Origin: Garcia nutans | Taxonomy: Eukaryota > Streptophyta > Magnoliopsida > Malpighiales > Euphorbiaceae | Reading direction: 5' to 3' | DNA: 64,000 nucleotides | Assembly (NCBI GenBank): GCA_947685225.1 | Contig: CANTUV010000072.1 | Coordinates: 5,518,001 to 5,582,000 of the forward strand | Part shown: piece after piece, positions 11,591-22,606 of the stretch | Layout of the letters: each line of letters starts with the position of its first letter | Position numbering within the stretch: position 1 is the stretch's first letter | The notes under the pieces: model-generated | What the model saw: the letters and a program-made list of their open reading frames with translations, nothing else | Databases searched by the model: none | What the model was told of the DNA's origin: nothing | Program-made: the position numbers and the translations under genes

Positions 11591-13350
11591 TGTAACATCG
11601 TAAATTTTTTGAAAATTTTTAATTTTTGAAAAATTTGATAAAATAAATTATAATTTAAAAGGATAAATTAAATTAATGGTTTTAAATGAAAAATGAAGGG
11701 ATTTTAAATAAAAAAGTGGAATATATATGTGATATATATGAAAAATATATATAACATATAAAAGTCAACACTTTTTAAAAGAAAAGGGTATTTTGGTAAT
11801 TAAATCTTATAAATTTAAAATTAATAAAATAATTCAAAAACAAATTATTTTTGAATGGAAGAGGAAAATCAGGACTTTTAATTTATTAAAAAAATAATTA
11901 AATATTAAATATTAAATTATTTTAATATATATATATATGTGGTTTAAAAAAAAGATGAAAAGGAAAAGAAATATTAAAAGTTTTCATCATCTTCTTCTTC
12001 TTCTTCAAGGGAGCTAGACCAAGGATTTTGCTTCTTCCATACTCCATAAATTGAAGGATTTAACAAGTTTCAAGTGGAATTTTGGTAATTTTAACCAAAA
12101 TTAGTAAGTTTTCATCTCTTTTCTTTGAATTCCATGGAAGATTGTATTATGTGATATTTTGGATTTTGATGTAGTATGTTATAATTATTAGAATTGGTGT
12201 GTATGATGTTATTTTGGGTAGCTAACAATGATTCTAAGATTAGATTAAAGAGATGATGGGGTTTGGTTAAAGAATGGTGAAGAGAGAGAATTTAGGGTTA
12301 TGGATTTTTGGGGTTTTGAAAACATGAACTTTAATTGTGAAAATTAGTTCTAAATGAGTTGTTTTGATTCATAAATAAGTATTTTAAAGTCAAATATTGG
12401 ATTTGGTGGTGTTGGGTTAGAGTTTGAGAATGGAAGTGGAGATTTAGGGTTGTGTGATTTTATTAGTTTAAGCAAGTTGTTTAGTGTTAAAAGTGATGAA
12501 TATAAGCTTGGAAAGAGTAATAGATTGTGTTGGAATGGAAAACCTCCAATGGGGGAAGGTTATGCCATTTTTGAGATTTTGTGTATAAGAGTGTATTTTT
12601 ATAATGTAAATGATTTAAATGTATTAAAATATATTTTTAATAATATAAATAAACTTAAAACACTAATTTAATTGTAGTAGAATGAAAATCCAATGTTGAA
12701 GTAAGGAAAGACTAAATTTTTGGAAATTTGTAGGAGTGATGTGTAATTATGGTTTAATGATGGAAATGCCATTAAATGTGATACTAAATTATTATTTCCT
12801 ATCACATTTGGTTTAGGCATTGAGGGAGGCTGATTTGCTTCATCCAAGTGGTGAAGGGCAAGTTGGAAAGATTAGATTGGAGGTTGTTTTAAGCTTGCTT
12901 TGGGTTGCTAGTGGAGGTATGTACAAACTTTGAATATAATGTTTATATTTGCATAACATTTGGACTTAACACATTTTGGTTGGAAAATGTGTTAAGCTAC
13001 TTGGTTCATTGACTGAGTATGAATAATGTGCTATGACATTTTTAATGCCATATATGTGTTAAATGCATTGTGAAAAGCCATTGATAATGGCTAAATTGTG
13101 TAAAATATGAAATATGCATATTATGTGAAAATACCCAAAGTAATTGGGTAATGTGTTGTGAATGCAAAAATGAGATATGTGGAATAATGAAATGAATTGA
13201 TATTGATAAAAATGAGAAAAGTGAGAAAAATGAGAAAGATGAGAAAAATGAGAAAAGCAAGAAAAATGTAAAAATAAGGCAATGTGCTTAGATTGAATAT
13301 GTGACAAAGAGAAAGAGATTAATAATGAGAAAAATGAATAAATTGTGTGT

Positions 13351-13685
13351 CTAGTATGTTATTCAATTTTCAGAGTTCTGGGTTTGGCGGCATGCCTATG
13401 ATTGCCTACGGGCTAAACGCTGGAATGGTGAAAAGACTGGGTCGTAAGCCAGGCCAGCTGATAAATATGATGTTTTTGGAGTGAAAAGACTGGGTCGTAA
13501 GCCTCAAAAATTATAGCAGTCTAGCCGGGTTGAGGACCAAGATACTGAGGCCTAAGGGTCTAACAGGGTTGAGGTCCTAGAGACTAGGGCTATTACATTA
13601 TCCATGGATATATTGCCTACAGGGCTAGACACATGGTGTTATTATGGACCAAAACAGTAACTCTGAAATTTGAATAGCATATTAG
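13351..13685 (+). repeat. Inverted-repeat module in the A LTR
   Basis: The left arm 13351-13377 (CTAGTATGTTATTCAATTTT, then CAGAGTT) is complementary to the right arm 13659-13685 with few mismatches. Between them lie two copies of AAAAGACTGGGTCGTAAGCC and the word GGCGGCATGCCTATG. The same arrangement is found in the LTRs of B, M and the solo LTR. Confidence 0.8.
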
Positions 13686-13877
13686 ATCCTTTTTTGGCCC
13701 ATGCTTGTCTTTGTTTTAATGTGAATTATGAATTGTGATACGATTGAGCAATATAATGTTATGAGTTGTGATTATGAAATATTTGAAAAACATAAGAAAG
13801 TGGAATGATGTGACATCTATATGTATTGTGCATTGGCATTGCATTGAGTTTTATTGTTATTATCAAAGTTTGTACCA

Positions 13878-13913
13878 CTAGACTTCAACTTAGCACGATT
13901 GTTTCCATCGCAC
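13878..13913 (+). other. Dual hairpin, weakened, in the A LTR
   Basis: The position equals the B hairpins at 17172-17209. The second stem has GCACGAT facing ATCGCAC. Changing each central A back to G would restore full pairing, as expected from CpG decay. Confidence 0.6.
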
Positions 13914-14523
13914 AAGTGACAGGGTAGACCCAGCTGAGCCAGGGAGTTCTTTTATACCAGGTTGGGTCTAGACTTGTAGTTGAGCTTGTTGAGTTGCTAT
14001 CGAGATCAAAAACATTGCCAGCATCATGTATTTATTTTTATGTTATTGTATATTTTGAGTTTTATGCATAATATATTATGTTTTGGATTTTGCTTATTGT
14101 ATATTATAAAGAATGTTTGGGTCAATGTATTTGAAATTGGAGAGTAAGTGTGTTTTAAATTATATAAATATATATATATAAACGTTTGAGAAACTTGGTG
14201 AAATTGAGAAGTATGGTTGAGATGATTTGAAATTATTTGGGAGTATTTTCTTTTTGCAGGTTGAGTAATTGCTAAATTTTTGGATGTCCAAATTACAGAT
14301 AAAACTCTGGTGAATTTTTTCTAGAGATTTATATATATATTATTTATTTTATTCTTTATATTCTATTTAAGTTTATATATTTAGAATTTGAAATTTGAAA
14401 TTGAAAATGTGAAAATTTTTTATTAAACTGGTCTGTGACATTTTTGTACCGTATATGCGTATTTTACATATACTAGAAATATATATTGTATGTATATAGG
14501 GTATAAGGGTGTTACTTTTATTT

Positions 14524-14535
14524 TAGTATCAGAGC
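14524..14535 (+). promoter_or_regulatory. Primer-binding site of A (initiator tRNA-Met)
   Basis: TAGTATCAGAGC differs by one base from the plant initiator tRNA-Met complement TGGTATCAGAGC, and sits a few bases after the LTR end. Confidence 0.9.
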
Positions 14536-14685
14536 CTAGGTTTGAGGTTCTCGACCTAGGTGGGATGATAGAGAGAGAAAATGAGGGATTTGAAAATAGT
14601 TTTTAATTGTAATACATGCATTGGCACTGACAGTTTCTGATATCTGATATAGTATTTTCTGCTTTGTTTGCAGATATAGGTAGTT

Positions 14686-14963
14686 ATGGCATCTCGGCCG
14701 CATCAGGCTACTGAGGGTAGTGCAGAGAGTGTGGCTCCGGATGAGGGTAGAGATGGAGCTAGATTTGTGTCTGCTGGTGAGGCTTCTATTTTTGTGCCTG
14801 TAAGACCAGCAGCTGATGAGATTCCGCATGGATGGGTTTGGCATATGGTAGAGTTGTTAAGGCAGGCTCCAGTTCCACAGCCGAAGTTTCCGGTGAGGCA
14901 GTATGATAAACTGAGAAAGTATGGAGATAAGGATTTTGTTGGTACTACAAACCCTGCTGTAGC
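14686..14963 (+). pseudogene. gag of A, N-terminal part, cut by element B
   Basis: The frame starts at an ATG (MASRPHQATEG) and is open through FVGTTNPAVA. The next codons are displaced to 28610 by element B. It aligns residue for residue with the B gag at 17898-18200. The start is clear because the same context (GATATAGGTAG-AG-ATGGCATCTC in B) precedes both. The last five bases, GTAGC, are the duplicated target. Confidence 0.9.
14959..14963 (+). repeat. Target site duplication of B, left copy (GTAGC)
   Basis: GTAGC occurs directly before the B 5' LTR and directly after its 3' LTR (28605-28609). Removing B and one copy restores A's gag frame. Confidence 0.95.
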
Positions 14964-16714
14964 TGTAATATCCCAAAATGTGCCCTAGAAGTTTTAGTAT
15001 AATTGTTGTTTTATTTGAATTAAAATGTATATGTTAATTTGGGAGAGAAAAGAAATTTAAAAGAAAGTGTATATGTTGTGTATATGGAAGTATATACAAC
15101 ATATATACAAGTCAAATGTGATGGTCAAGGGATGAAGATAATTATTTTGTTCTTTGTGAAATTACTAAATAGGGTAATAAGTGAAAGAGAAGTAAAATAA
15201 ATAGGTGAGGGTATTTAAGTAATTTCTTATTTTGGAATACTTGGTGGAGGTTTAAAGAGATGAGATATTTGACTTTTCTTCATTTCTTCTTCTTTCCTTC
15301 TCCATTGTTGGCCGGCCATCCTAGACAAGAGAGAGAGCAAGAGTGAGTTGGTGTTTAAAGATCAAATTGAAGGAGATTTCAAATAAACAAGTTGGAATTT
15401 CAAGAAAATTTCATTGTTTTGGTAAGTTCTCTCTTGATTGCTCTTGTTGTTTTTGAAGTTATTTTTGGAGTTTGATGAAGTTTTGTTGATAATATGGTTA
15501 GGATTGCTTGTGGTGTGTTTGTAAGTGTTGAAATGGAATTAAAGATAAGAAGTTAGGTTGGTGTTGGTGATGGAAGAGGAAGAGTGGTGTTTAGTGAAAA
15601 TTTTTCTGTTTTACAATTAGTAAAGGCTGTGACTTGTATGATTTTTAATTAAATATAGAAAAATGTTCTTGAAGTGAATTTTTGATATGTTGTGCCTCTA
15701 TGAGTCTAGAATGACTGAAAAATATGTTGATTCTATTTTGGAATGGTTATGATTTTGGAAAGATTATTTTTACTAGACCTGTTCCAGCAGGTACCTTAAC
15801 TGAGACAGCTATATTTCGAGATTTTTAATAAAATGTAGAAAAATCATATTCAATTGAATTTTGGATATGTTGTTTCTTAGTGAGTCTAGTATTTGAGAAA
15901 AATAATTTGGAACCACATTGATTGAATTTAGTTTATGGAATTCACAAAGTTCAGAACTGCTGCTAGGATGCAGGGCAATTGGGGCAGTCTGGTTGGGTGA
16001 ACTATTGGACCAAGATTTTGTGTTCAGTTTGATCTGAAATTTTAAAGGAATGATTTTAAGATGTAAAATTTAGTTCTTTAAAAATTTTAGAATTTTTAGT
16101 CAAGTAGATTATTTTATACAATTTTTCAAAATAAGGATAGAGTGGAGTCTAAAACCAGAATGTACTATTCATATGGTCATTTTGCTAATACTCCTTTTGG
16201 ATTAGGTTGTGAAGAGGTTGAATTGCCCTAGCCTAAGTGTTGAGGATTCTTGGAAGAGTAAATGTATAGATTGGTGTGAGTTGGTTTTAAGGTAAGTACA
16301 AATTAATTATTTCATACATTCATATTATGTTGAGATTTAACATACATTTGATTGTAAATGTGTTAAGAAATTTAATGCATTATTAATGCATATTAATAAT
16401 GTATGTTTGGTATGATGTGAATGTTGTGATGAGTATGTAAAATATGTGTTAATGCCATTGATTATATCCATTTGAATGATGAAATGAAATATGGAATATG
16501 AAATGTAAAAGATGTGATGATGAAATGAAATGTGAAAGATATGATATTATGAAGAATTGTCCTATTGTGATTTGAGATCATATGAGATATGAGGCCATGG
16601 TTGTTGGCTATGATAATGCAAATGAAATATATAATGGAGGCATGGTTGCCTAATTAATTATGAGAAATGAAATGAAAAGAAATTGATAATGAGATAAATG
16701 AAATGATTGTGTGC

Positions 16715-16990
16715 CTAATATGTTTATTCAATTTTCAGAGTTCTGGTTTTGGCGGCATGCCTATGAATCACTGGATAGGTGAAATGACCGGGTCGTAAGC
16801 CGATTCCAGTTGAAAAATGTGAAATGTGATGTTTTTGGGGTGAAATGACTCAAAAACAAATTATTGAAACTAGATTGGGTGAAATGACTGGGTCGTAAAC
16901 TCAAATCTAGTTGATTATCCATGGATAAATGTATTGATGATTATGATTATAGACCAAAATAGTAACTCTGAACTTTGAATAGCATATTAG
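16715..16990 (+). repeat. Inverted-repeat module in the B 5' LTR
   Basis: The left arm 16715-16742 (CTAATATGTTTATTCAATTT, then TCAGAGTT) pairs with the right arm 16964-16990. The interior carries the conserved GGCGGCATGCCTATG and copies of GTGAAATGAC-GGGTCGTAA. The copy in the 3' LTR is at 24359-24647. Confidence 0.85.
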
Positions 16991-17171
16991 ATTATTTTTG
17001 GGCCCATGCTTGTGTTTGTTTAAATGTGACTATTGAATGGTTAAACAAATGAATAATGAGATGACTACTATACATACGTTATTAAAACCGGTAAAATTTG
17101 AAATATAATATTCTCTTGATTGTGTGACATTAGTATGGCATTAAAGCATCATAGCACTGTAATTTGTACCA

Positions 17172-17209
17172 CTAAGCCGTTGGCTTAGCGCGAATGTGAT
17201 TCTTCGCGC
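17172..17209 (+). other. Dual hairpin in the B 5' LTR
   Basis: Hairpin 1 is CTAAGCC-GTT-GGCTTAG. Hairpin 2 follows directly, with arms GCGCGAA and TTCGCGC. The word AGGTGACAGGG follows. The same pair of stems, with different bases but pairing kept, is found in other LTR families in the window. Confidence 0.75.
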
Positions 17210-17735
17210 AGGTGACAGGGAAGAACCAGAGAGTTCCTCTAGGCCGAGTCGAGTCTAGATTTTGAGGTGTTGATAGTGGGCTTAAAGATCAAAGACTGAC
17301 TGCCAAAGAAATGTATAAATTTTATGGGTTGTAAAACTTGAGTTTGGATATATATGAATTTGTAAATATTGTTATTTTCCGCGGTATAGTGAACAAATAT
17401 TTTATATACTGTATTTCATAATAAACCTTTACTTTATGTTGTACTAGAAGTGTAAATCCTTTTTGCAAGTTGTAGTTGAGGTTATAAGAGGGGATTTATT
17501 GGGAGTGTACTGAGAATGATTTTGTTTGCATTGATTTGTGTAAAATATTTTTAAAAATCAGAAAAAAACCAGTTTTGTCGACACTTGGGACTCAATTTTT
17601 AGGCAAAACTATGGCAAAATTTCTGTAAAAATCGGAACTAAAAATTTGACTAAGTAAAATTGGTAGCAACATTAGGATAGTGTGGCGCCTCTACTCGGCT
17701 TACATATGTAGGTCGGGAAGGGGTGTTACAATTTT

Positions 17736-17747
17736 TGGTATCAGAGC
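17736..17747 (+). promoter_or_regulatory. Primer-binding site of B (initiator tRNA-Met)
   Basis: TGGTATCAGAGC is an exact match to the complement of the plant initiator tRNA-Met 3' end, five bases after the LTR. Confidence 0.95.
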
Positions 17748-18005
17748 CTAGGTTTGAGATTCTCAACCTAGGTCAATTGTAAGAAAAAGAATATTTTAAT
17801 TTTTAAAGTGGGTTTTTGAGTAAAATACATGTTTTGGTATGACAGTCTTTGATCTTTAATGAGGAATATTCTGCTGTGTTTGCAGATATAGGTAGAGATG
17901 GCATCTCATTCATGATAGTCTGTTGAGGGTAATGCGGAAAGTGTAGCTCCTGAAGAGAGTAGAGATGGAGCTAGATTTGAGAGGGTTAGTGAGGCACCTG
18001 TTTCT

Positions 18006-18992
18006 GTGCCAGAGAGATCAGCTGCTGAGGAGGCTCCGCCGGGTTGGTTAAGGCATATGGTAGAACTGTTGAGGGGAGCTCCAGTGCAGCCACCACCACC
18101 ACCACCACCACAGCCTCAGATGCCGGTAAGACATTATGACAAGTTAAGAAAATTTGGGGCTGAAGATTTCTTGGGCACTACCAATCCTGCAGTGGCTGAG
18201 CAATGGTTGGATAAGGTACAGAGAATATTCATACAGTTGCAAGTCACTTCGGATGAGAAATTTGACTATGCCAGATCCCTCCTGCAGAAAGATGCTTATG
18301 ATTGGTGGAAGACAGTTCCTCATGCTATGGATGATCCACCTACATTGTCCTACAGTGATTTTCTACGGGAGTTTGAGCTGAAATATACTCCGAGGGAGTA
18401 TAAAGATGTGAAAAAGATGGAATTTCTAAATTTGAAGCAGAACAGCCGGACTGTGACAAAATATGAGGTCGAATTCATCCGGTTGAGTCACTATGCTGGA
18501 GGTATTATTTCAGACGAGATAGACCAGTGCAGAAGATTTGAGGAGGGATTGAGACCCTCTATTATGTGTCTTGTGGCTGGTTCTAGATACCAGGATTTTT
18601 CCCAGCTTGTTGCAGCAGCTAGGAGTGTGGAGAGAGCCCAAGATATTGCAGCAACTGCTACCAAGGAGGAGACCAGGGTTAGGAGACCCCAATTTGAGGC
18701 AGGGTCTTCATCTGTAAAGAGAGGTAGAGGCAGTTTTGTTCCTAGGATCATTAAGAGTCAGAGGCAGGCTAGTAGGTCAGTTCAGTTTCAGAGACAGAGG
18801 TCGAGACCGACAGTTTCTGTAGCTAGTGCCCCGACTCCAGTGATTCAGAGGTCTACTCCACCTGTATGTGAGCATTGTGGTAAAACCCATAGGGGTGTGT
18901 GTTGGAAGATTGGTGGACCAGCTGGATGTTTTAGATGTGGGTCACCAGCACATTTTGTTAGAGATTGTCCTGAGATGCAGGAATATAGGTAG
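18006..18992 (+). CDS. B gag segment: capsid and zinc knuckle
   Basis: This open segment of 328 residues covers most of gag. It starts with a proline-rich stretch, then the Retrotrans_gag core (about residues 55-190, with YDWWKTVP and FELKYTPREYK), a basic arginine/serine-rich linker, and a C-terminal CCHC zinc knuckle (CFRCGSPAHFVRDC at about residues 308-321) that binds RNA. A second cysteine/histidine cluster (CEHCGKTHRGVC) lies just before. The true start is upstream at 17898, where two stops follow five codons. Confidence 0.88.
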   Translation: MPERSAAEEAPPGWLRHMVELLRGAPVQPPPPPPPQPQMPVRHYDKLRKFGAEDFLGTTNPAVAEQWLDKVQRIFIQLQVTSDEKFDYARSLLQKDAYDWWKTVPHAMDDPPTLSYSDFLREFELKYTPREYKDVKKMEFLNLKQNSRTVTKYEVEFIRLSHYAGGIISDEIDQCRRFEEGLRPSIMCLVAGSRYQDFSQLVAAARSVERAQDIAATATKEETRVRRPQFEAGSSSVKRGRGSFVPRIIKSQRQASRSVQFQRQRSRPTVSVASAPTPVIQRSTPPVCEHCGKTHRGVCWKIGGPAGCFRCGSPAHFVRDCPEMQEYR

Positions 18993-19145
18993 GCTGATAC
19001 TGCGGCTTCTCGACCTAGTGTCAGTAGAGGTGGTTGAGGAGGCAAAGGTTTCAGTAGGGGTGGTAGATCCGGGTTTAGTCAGAGAGGAGGATCTTCATCC
19101 AGAGACAGTAGACCGGACGAGGCCGGATCTTCTCAGAGAGTATAT

Positions 19146-20216
19146 GTGATGCAGAGGCAGCCAGATGCTTCAGCAGTTATAGCTGGTACATTCTCTTTAT
19201 TTGGCATTTCAGTTCTTGCTTTGATTGATCCAGGATCTACTCATTCATACATAAGTGCATCTATCTTGCCTGTGTCTGAATTGCATTCAAAGTCCTTAGG
19301 ATTTGATGTCTTAGTGAACAATCCTTTAGAACATAGTGTTGTGGTGAGTAGGGTGCATCGTGAGAGTGCTGTTGTGGTTCAAAGTGAGGAGTTTCTTGGT
19401 GATTTAATTGAAATGCCTTTTAAAGAATATGATTTGATCTTAGGCATGGATTGGTTGTCTAAGCATGGAGCTATAATGGATTGTCAAAAGAAATGTGTTA
19501 CTTTGAGAACTGGTGATGGTAGAAGTATATTAGTATCTAGTGAGCAGAGACAATTTGCATCCTTGTTTGTATCAGCTGTAACAGCCAGAAAGTTGATTAG
19601 AAAAGGGTGTGTTGCTTATCTTGCTCATGTTATGGATACCAGAGTAATGGGTTCTCAACTTGATAGTATACCCACAGTTGCTGAGTTTTCAGATGTATTT
19701 CCAGAGGAGTTGCCAGGGTTACCCCCTGAGAGAGAGGTTGAGTTTGGTATCGATTTGTTGCCTGGTACCACTCCCATCTCTATCACTCCTTATCGAATGG
19801 CACCTGCTGAATTGAGAGAGTTGAAGGTGCAGTTGCAGGAGTTGTTGGATAAAGGGTTTATTCGCCCTAGTGTTTCTCCGTGGGGAGCTCCTGTGTTGTT
19901 TGTAAAGAAAAAGGATGGTACTTTGAGGTTGTGCATTGATTATAGGCAATTGAACAAAGTAACTATCAAGAATAAGTATCCTTTGCCTCGAATTGATGAT
20001 CTCTTTGATCAGTTGAAGGGAGCAGCGGTGTTTTCCAAAATTGATTTGAGATCAGGGTACCATCAATTGAGGGTTAGAGCTGAAGATGTTTCTAAGACAG
20101 CTTTCCGCACAAGATATGGGCATTATGAGTTCTTGGTAATGCCTTTTGGATTGACGAATGCACATGCAGCTTTCATGGATTTGATGAATAGGGTGTTTAG
20201 GCCCTATCTGGATTAG
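19146..20216 (+). CDS. B protease and reverse transcriptase segment
   Basis: The aspartic protease core is [14 protein letters not shown] at about residues 25-38; the usual D-S/T-G is D-P-G here, as also seen in A. The [10 protein letters not shown] motif closes the protease. Reverse transcriptase begins near residue 205, with [23 protein letters not shown] and [12 protein letters not shown], then MPFGLTNA. The segment stops at a TAG just before the catalytic FIDD, which is in the next segment (20220 onward). Confidence 0.9.
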   Translation: MMQRQPDASAVIAGTFSLFGISVLALIDPGSTHSYISASILPVSELHSKSLGFDVLVNNPLEHSVVVSRVHRESAVVVQSEEFLGDLIEMPFKEYDLILGMDWLSKHGAIMDCQKKCVTLRTGDGRSILVSSEQRQFASLFVSAVTARKLIRKGCVAYLAHVMDTRVMGSQLDSIPTVAEFSDVFPEELPGLPPEREVEFGIDLLPGTTPISITPYRMAPAELRELKVQLQELLDKGFIRPSVSPWGAPVLFVKKKDGTLRLCIDYRQLNKVTIKNKYPLPRIDDLFDQLKGAAVFSKIDLRSGYHQLRVRAEDVSKTAFRTRYGHYEFLVMPFGLTNAHAAFMDLMNRVFRPYLD

Positions 20217-20219
20217 TTT

Positions 20220-20582
20220 GTGGTGGTTTTCATCGATGATATTTTGGTGTATTCACGTAATGAGGAAGATCATGTCAAGCATCTGCGAATTGTGTTACAG
20301 ATCTTGAGAGAGAAACAGTTGTATGCTAAGCTGTCAAAGTATGAGTTTTGGCTTTACCAAGTAACTTTTCTTGGTCATATAGTTTTAGCAGATGGTATAA
20401 GAGTTGATCCGAGTAAAGTTGAGGCCATTTTGAATTGGAATCCACCAAAGTCAGTGACTGAAGTTAGAAGTTTTCTGGGTTTGGGAGGCTATTATCGAAA
20501 GTTTGTGAAAGGTTTTTCTTTGATAGCTACTCCACTCACCAGATTGCTTCGAAAGGGAGTTAGATTTGTGTGGACAGATTAG
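20220..20582 (+). CDS. B reverse transcriptase C-terminal segment
   Basis: It begins within the palm, with the catalytic box [13 protein letters not shown] (FIDD in place of YxDD), and runs through the thumb-connection region ([16 protein letters not shown]). It ends at a TAG where A has an arginine codon (CGG). It continues in frame from the previous segment. Confidence 0.9.
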   Translation: MVVFIDDILVYSRNEEDHVKHLRIVLQILREKQLYAKLSKYEFWLYQVTFLGHIVLADGIRVDPSKVEAILNWNPPKSVTEVRSFLGLGGYYRKFVKGFSLIATPLTRLLRKGVRFVWTD

Positions 20583-20603
20583 TGTCAAGCTAGTTTTGAT
20601 CAG

Positions 20604-21806
20604 TTGAAAGAAATGTTGACTCAAGTACCTGTTCTTACTTTACCCGTGGAAGATAAACCATATGTGATTTACAGTGATGCTTCACATAATGGTTTAGGAT
20701 GTGTCTTGATGCAAGAGGGTAAAGTTGTAGCTTGTGCTTCTCTGCAGTTGAAGCCGCATGAGCTTAATTATCAGACACATGATCTGGAATTGGCAGCTAT
20801 AGTATTTGCTTTGAAGATTTGGCGACACTACTTGTATGGGGAGAAATATTTTATCTATACGGATCATAAAAGTTTGAAATATTTGGGTGTTCAGAGAGAG
20901 CTGAATCTTCGGCAAAGGCGATGGTTAGAGCTAATCAAAGACTACGACTGTTTGATTGATTATCATCCTGGTAAGGCAAATGTAGTTGCTGACGCCTTGA
21001 GTCGGAAGTCTCTGGCAGGTTTGGCTGTTTATTCGCTCTCGTTGCTTGTTGAGTTGAGAGCGTTACATGCTAGTTTTGAAGCATGTGATGATGGTGCATT
21101 GTTGGCTCAGTTGCAATTGAGATCAGTATTGTTAGATCAGATTAAGGAGGCTCAATTGACAGATGAGAAAATTCAGAAGATTATTTCAGATTGCCAAAAC
21201 GGGGAGAGCCAAGATTTCTTTGTGAGAAGTGATGGTAGCCTTTGGTTTAAGGATAGATTGTGTGTTCCTGATAATGATAGTTTGAAAAAGGTTATTTTGG
21301 AGGAAGCACACCAATCGGTTTTTGCTATGCATCCGGGAAGTACAAAGATGTACCATGAATTGAGACAGCATTATTGGTGGTCTAGTATGAAGAGAGACAT
21401 AGCAGAATTTGTGACCAAATGTCTCACTTGTCAGAGGGTGAAAGCTGAACATCAAGTTCCAACAGGGTTGCTTCAACCTTTAACGGTGCCTGAATGGAAA
21501 TGGGAGAGAATCACAATGGATTTTGTGTCTGGTTTGCCTATGACACAGAGGAAGCATGATGCCATTTGGGTGATTGTTGATAGGTTGACAAAGACTGCTC
21601 ATTTTCTTCCGGTTCGGATGGACTTTTCACTTGAGAAGTTAGCTGAATTGTACATCAATGAGATAGTAAAGTTGCATGGAGTCCCAATTTCTTTAGTGTC
21701 TGATCGAGATTCTAGATTTACTTCAAGATTTTGGAAGAGTTTACATGGTGCTTTGGGTTCTCGATTGCATTTTAGCACTGCTTTTCATCCGCAGACAGAT
21801 GGGTAG
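20604..21806 (+). CDS. B RNase H and integrase segment
   Basis: RNase H is shown by [19 protein letters not shown], the conserved [27 protein letters not shown] and ADALSRK (about residues 10-135). Integrase follows. Its HHCC zinc-binding part includes [17 protein letters not shown] and [12 protein letters not shown]. Its catalytic core has MDFVSGLP (first aspartate) and [10 protein letters not shown] (second). It stops at QTDG, where the next codon CAG has become TAG, before the catalytic glutamate region in the following bases (21807-21986). Confidence 0.9.
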   Translation: MKEMLTQVPVLTLPVEDKPYVIYSDASHNGLGCVLMQEGKVVACASLQLKPHELNYQTHDLELAAIVFALKIWRHYLYGEKYFIYTDHKSLKYLGVQRELNLRQRRWLELIKDYDCLIDYHPGKANVVADALSRKSLAGLAVYSLSLLVELRALHASFEACDDGALLAQLQLRSVLLDQIKEAQLTDEKIQKIISDCQNGESQDFFVRSDGSLWFKDRLCVPDNDSLKKVILEEAHQSVFAMHPGSTKMYHELRQHYWWSSMKRDIAEFVTKCLTCQRVKAEHQVPTGLLQPLTVPEWKWERITMDFVSGLPMTQRKHDAIWVIVDRLTKTAHFLPVRMDFSLEKLAELYINEIVKLHGVPISLVSDRDSRFTSRFWKSLHGALGSRLHFSTAFHPQTDG

Positions 21807-22010
21807 TCAGAGAGAGTGATACAGATTATTGAGGATATGTTGAGAAGCTGTGTCATTGATTTCTCTGGAAGTTGGGACAGATTTTTGCCACTTGTAGAAT
21901 TTGCTTATAACAACAGTCATCAATCCAGTATTGGAATGGCACCATTTGAGGCATTGTATGGAAGAAGATGTAGAACGCCTTTATGTTAGAATGAAATTGG
22001 GGAAGGCAAA

Positions 22011-22559
22011 TTGGTTGGTCCTGATCTGATTAAAGAGACTGAAGAAAAAGTGAAGATGATTCGGGATAGGTTAAAAACAGCTTCAGACCGACAGAAGTCT
22101 TATTCAGATTTGAAGAGGAGAGACATAGAGTTTGATGTTGGAGATAAAATATTTTTGAAAGTGTCTCCTTGGAAAAAAATATTGAGATTTGGTCGAAAAG
22201 GGAAGCTAAGTCCTCGATTCATTGGACCGTATGAGATATTAGAAAGAATTGGACTAGTTGCTTATCGTCTTGCTTTGCCGCTTGAGTTGGATAGAATTCA
22301 TAATGTCTTCCATGTTTCTATGTTGCGAAGGTATAGATCTGACCCATCTCATGTTTTACCAGTTGAATCTATTGAGGTGAGTCCGGATCTAACTTTTGAA
22401 GAAGAACCAATTGCTATTTTAGCACATGAAGTGAAAGAATTGCAAAATAAGAAAGTGCCACTTGTAAAGGTTCTTTGGAAGAATCATGGGAGAGAAGAGG
22501 CAACTTGGGAGAACGAGCAAGTAATGCAAGATCAGTATCCTCAACTGTTTCAGATATAA
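22011..22559 (+). CDS. B integrase C-terminus and chromodomain segment
   Basis: The GPY/F-type module is shown by KLSPRFIGPYEILERIG and by HNVFHVSMLRRY. The chromodomain covers roughly the last 55 residues (EPIAILAHEVKELQNKKVPL, VLWKNH, EATWE). Chromodomains of this class steer integration toward particular chromatin, usually heterochromatin. The frame ends naturally at 22559. Confidence 0.9.
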   Translation: MVGPDLIKETEEKVKMIRDRLKTASDRQKSYSDLKRRDIEFDVGDKIFLKVSPWKKILRFGRKGKLSPRFIGPYEILERIGLVAYRLALPLELDRIHNVFHVSMLRRYRSDPSHVLPVESIEVSPDLTFEEEPIAILAHEVKELQNKKVPLVKVLWKNHGREEATWENEQVMQDQYPQLFQI

Positions 22560-22593
22560 ATATCAGGTAATTTCGAGGACGAAATTTCTTTTT

Positions 22594-22606
22594 AGAGGGG
22601 GAGAAT
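22594..22606 (+). promoter_or_regulatory. Polypurine tract of B
   Basis: AGAGGGGGAGAAT lies immediately before the 3' LTR. It follows a TTTCGAGGACGAAATTT box that is also present in M and, in part, in A and C. Confidence 0.9.

Larger units (their letters stand above)
11591..14516 (+). repeat. 5' LTR of chromovirus A
   Basis: It is about 2.93 kb, starting TGTAACATCG and ending GGGTGTTAC with the last base changed. It matches 32991-34386 closely over the shared first 1.4 kb. It contains the inverted-repeat module at 13351-13685 and a weakened dual hairpin at 13878-13913. A short frame at 12450-12671 recurs in the other LTR only because LTRs are copies of each other. Confidence 0.9.
14964..17730 (+). 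repeat. 5' LTR of chromovirus B
   Basis: It is 2767 bp, from TGTAATATCCC to GGGTGTTACA. Compared with the 3' LTR it lacks about 15 bases near 16845, within a repeated GACCGGGTCGTAAGCC motif. It holds the inverted-repeat module at 16715-16990 and an intact dual hairpin at 17172-17209. A purine run (GAGAGAGAGCAAGAG) lies near 15330. Confidence 0.95.
17898..22559 (+). pseudogene. gag-pol polyprotein of B, single frame with stop codons
   Basis: One frame of about 1550 codons encodes gag, protease, reverse transcriptase, RNase H, integrase and chromodomain in the chromovirus order. Stop codons interrupt it at 17913, 17916, 18990, 19035, 20214, 20580, 21804 and 21987, with no frameshift. Comparison with A shows that at least 17916, 18990 and 21804 were CAG, and C has CAG at the position of 20214. 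21987 appears to have been TGG. The start is the ATG at 17898, by homology with A. The next in-frame ATG is the one at 18006. The end at 22559 follows the chromodomain, as usual for this group. It cannot make the full protein unless stops are read through. Confidence 0.93.

Noticed and set aside
12450..12671. A frame conserved between 12450-12671 and 33875-34105
   Set aside because: The two regions are the two LTRs of A, which are copies of one sequence at insertion; similarity is no evidence of coding.
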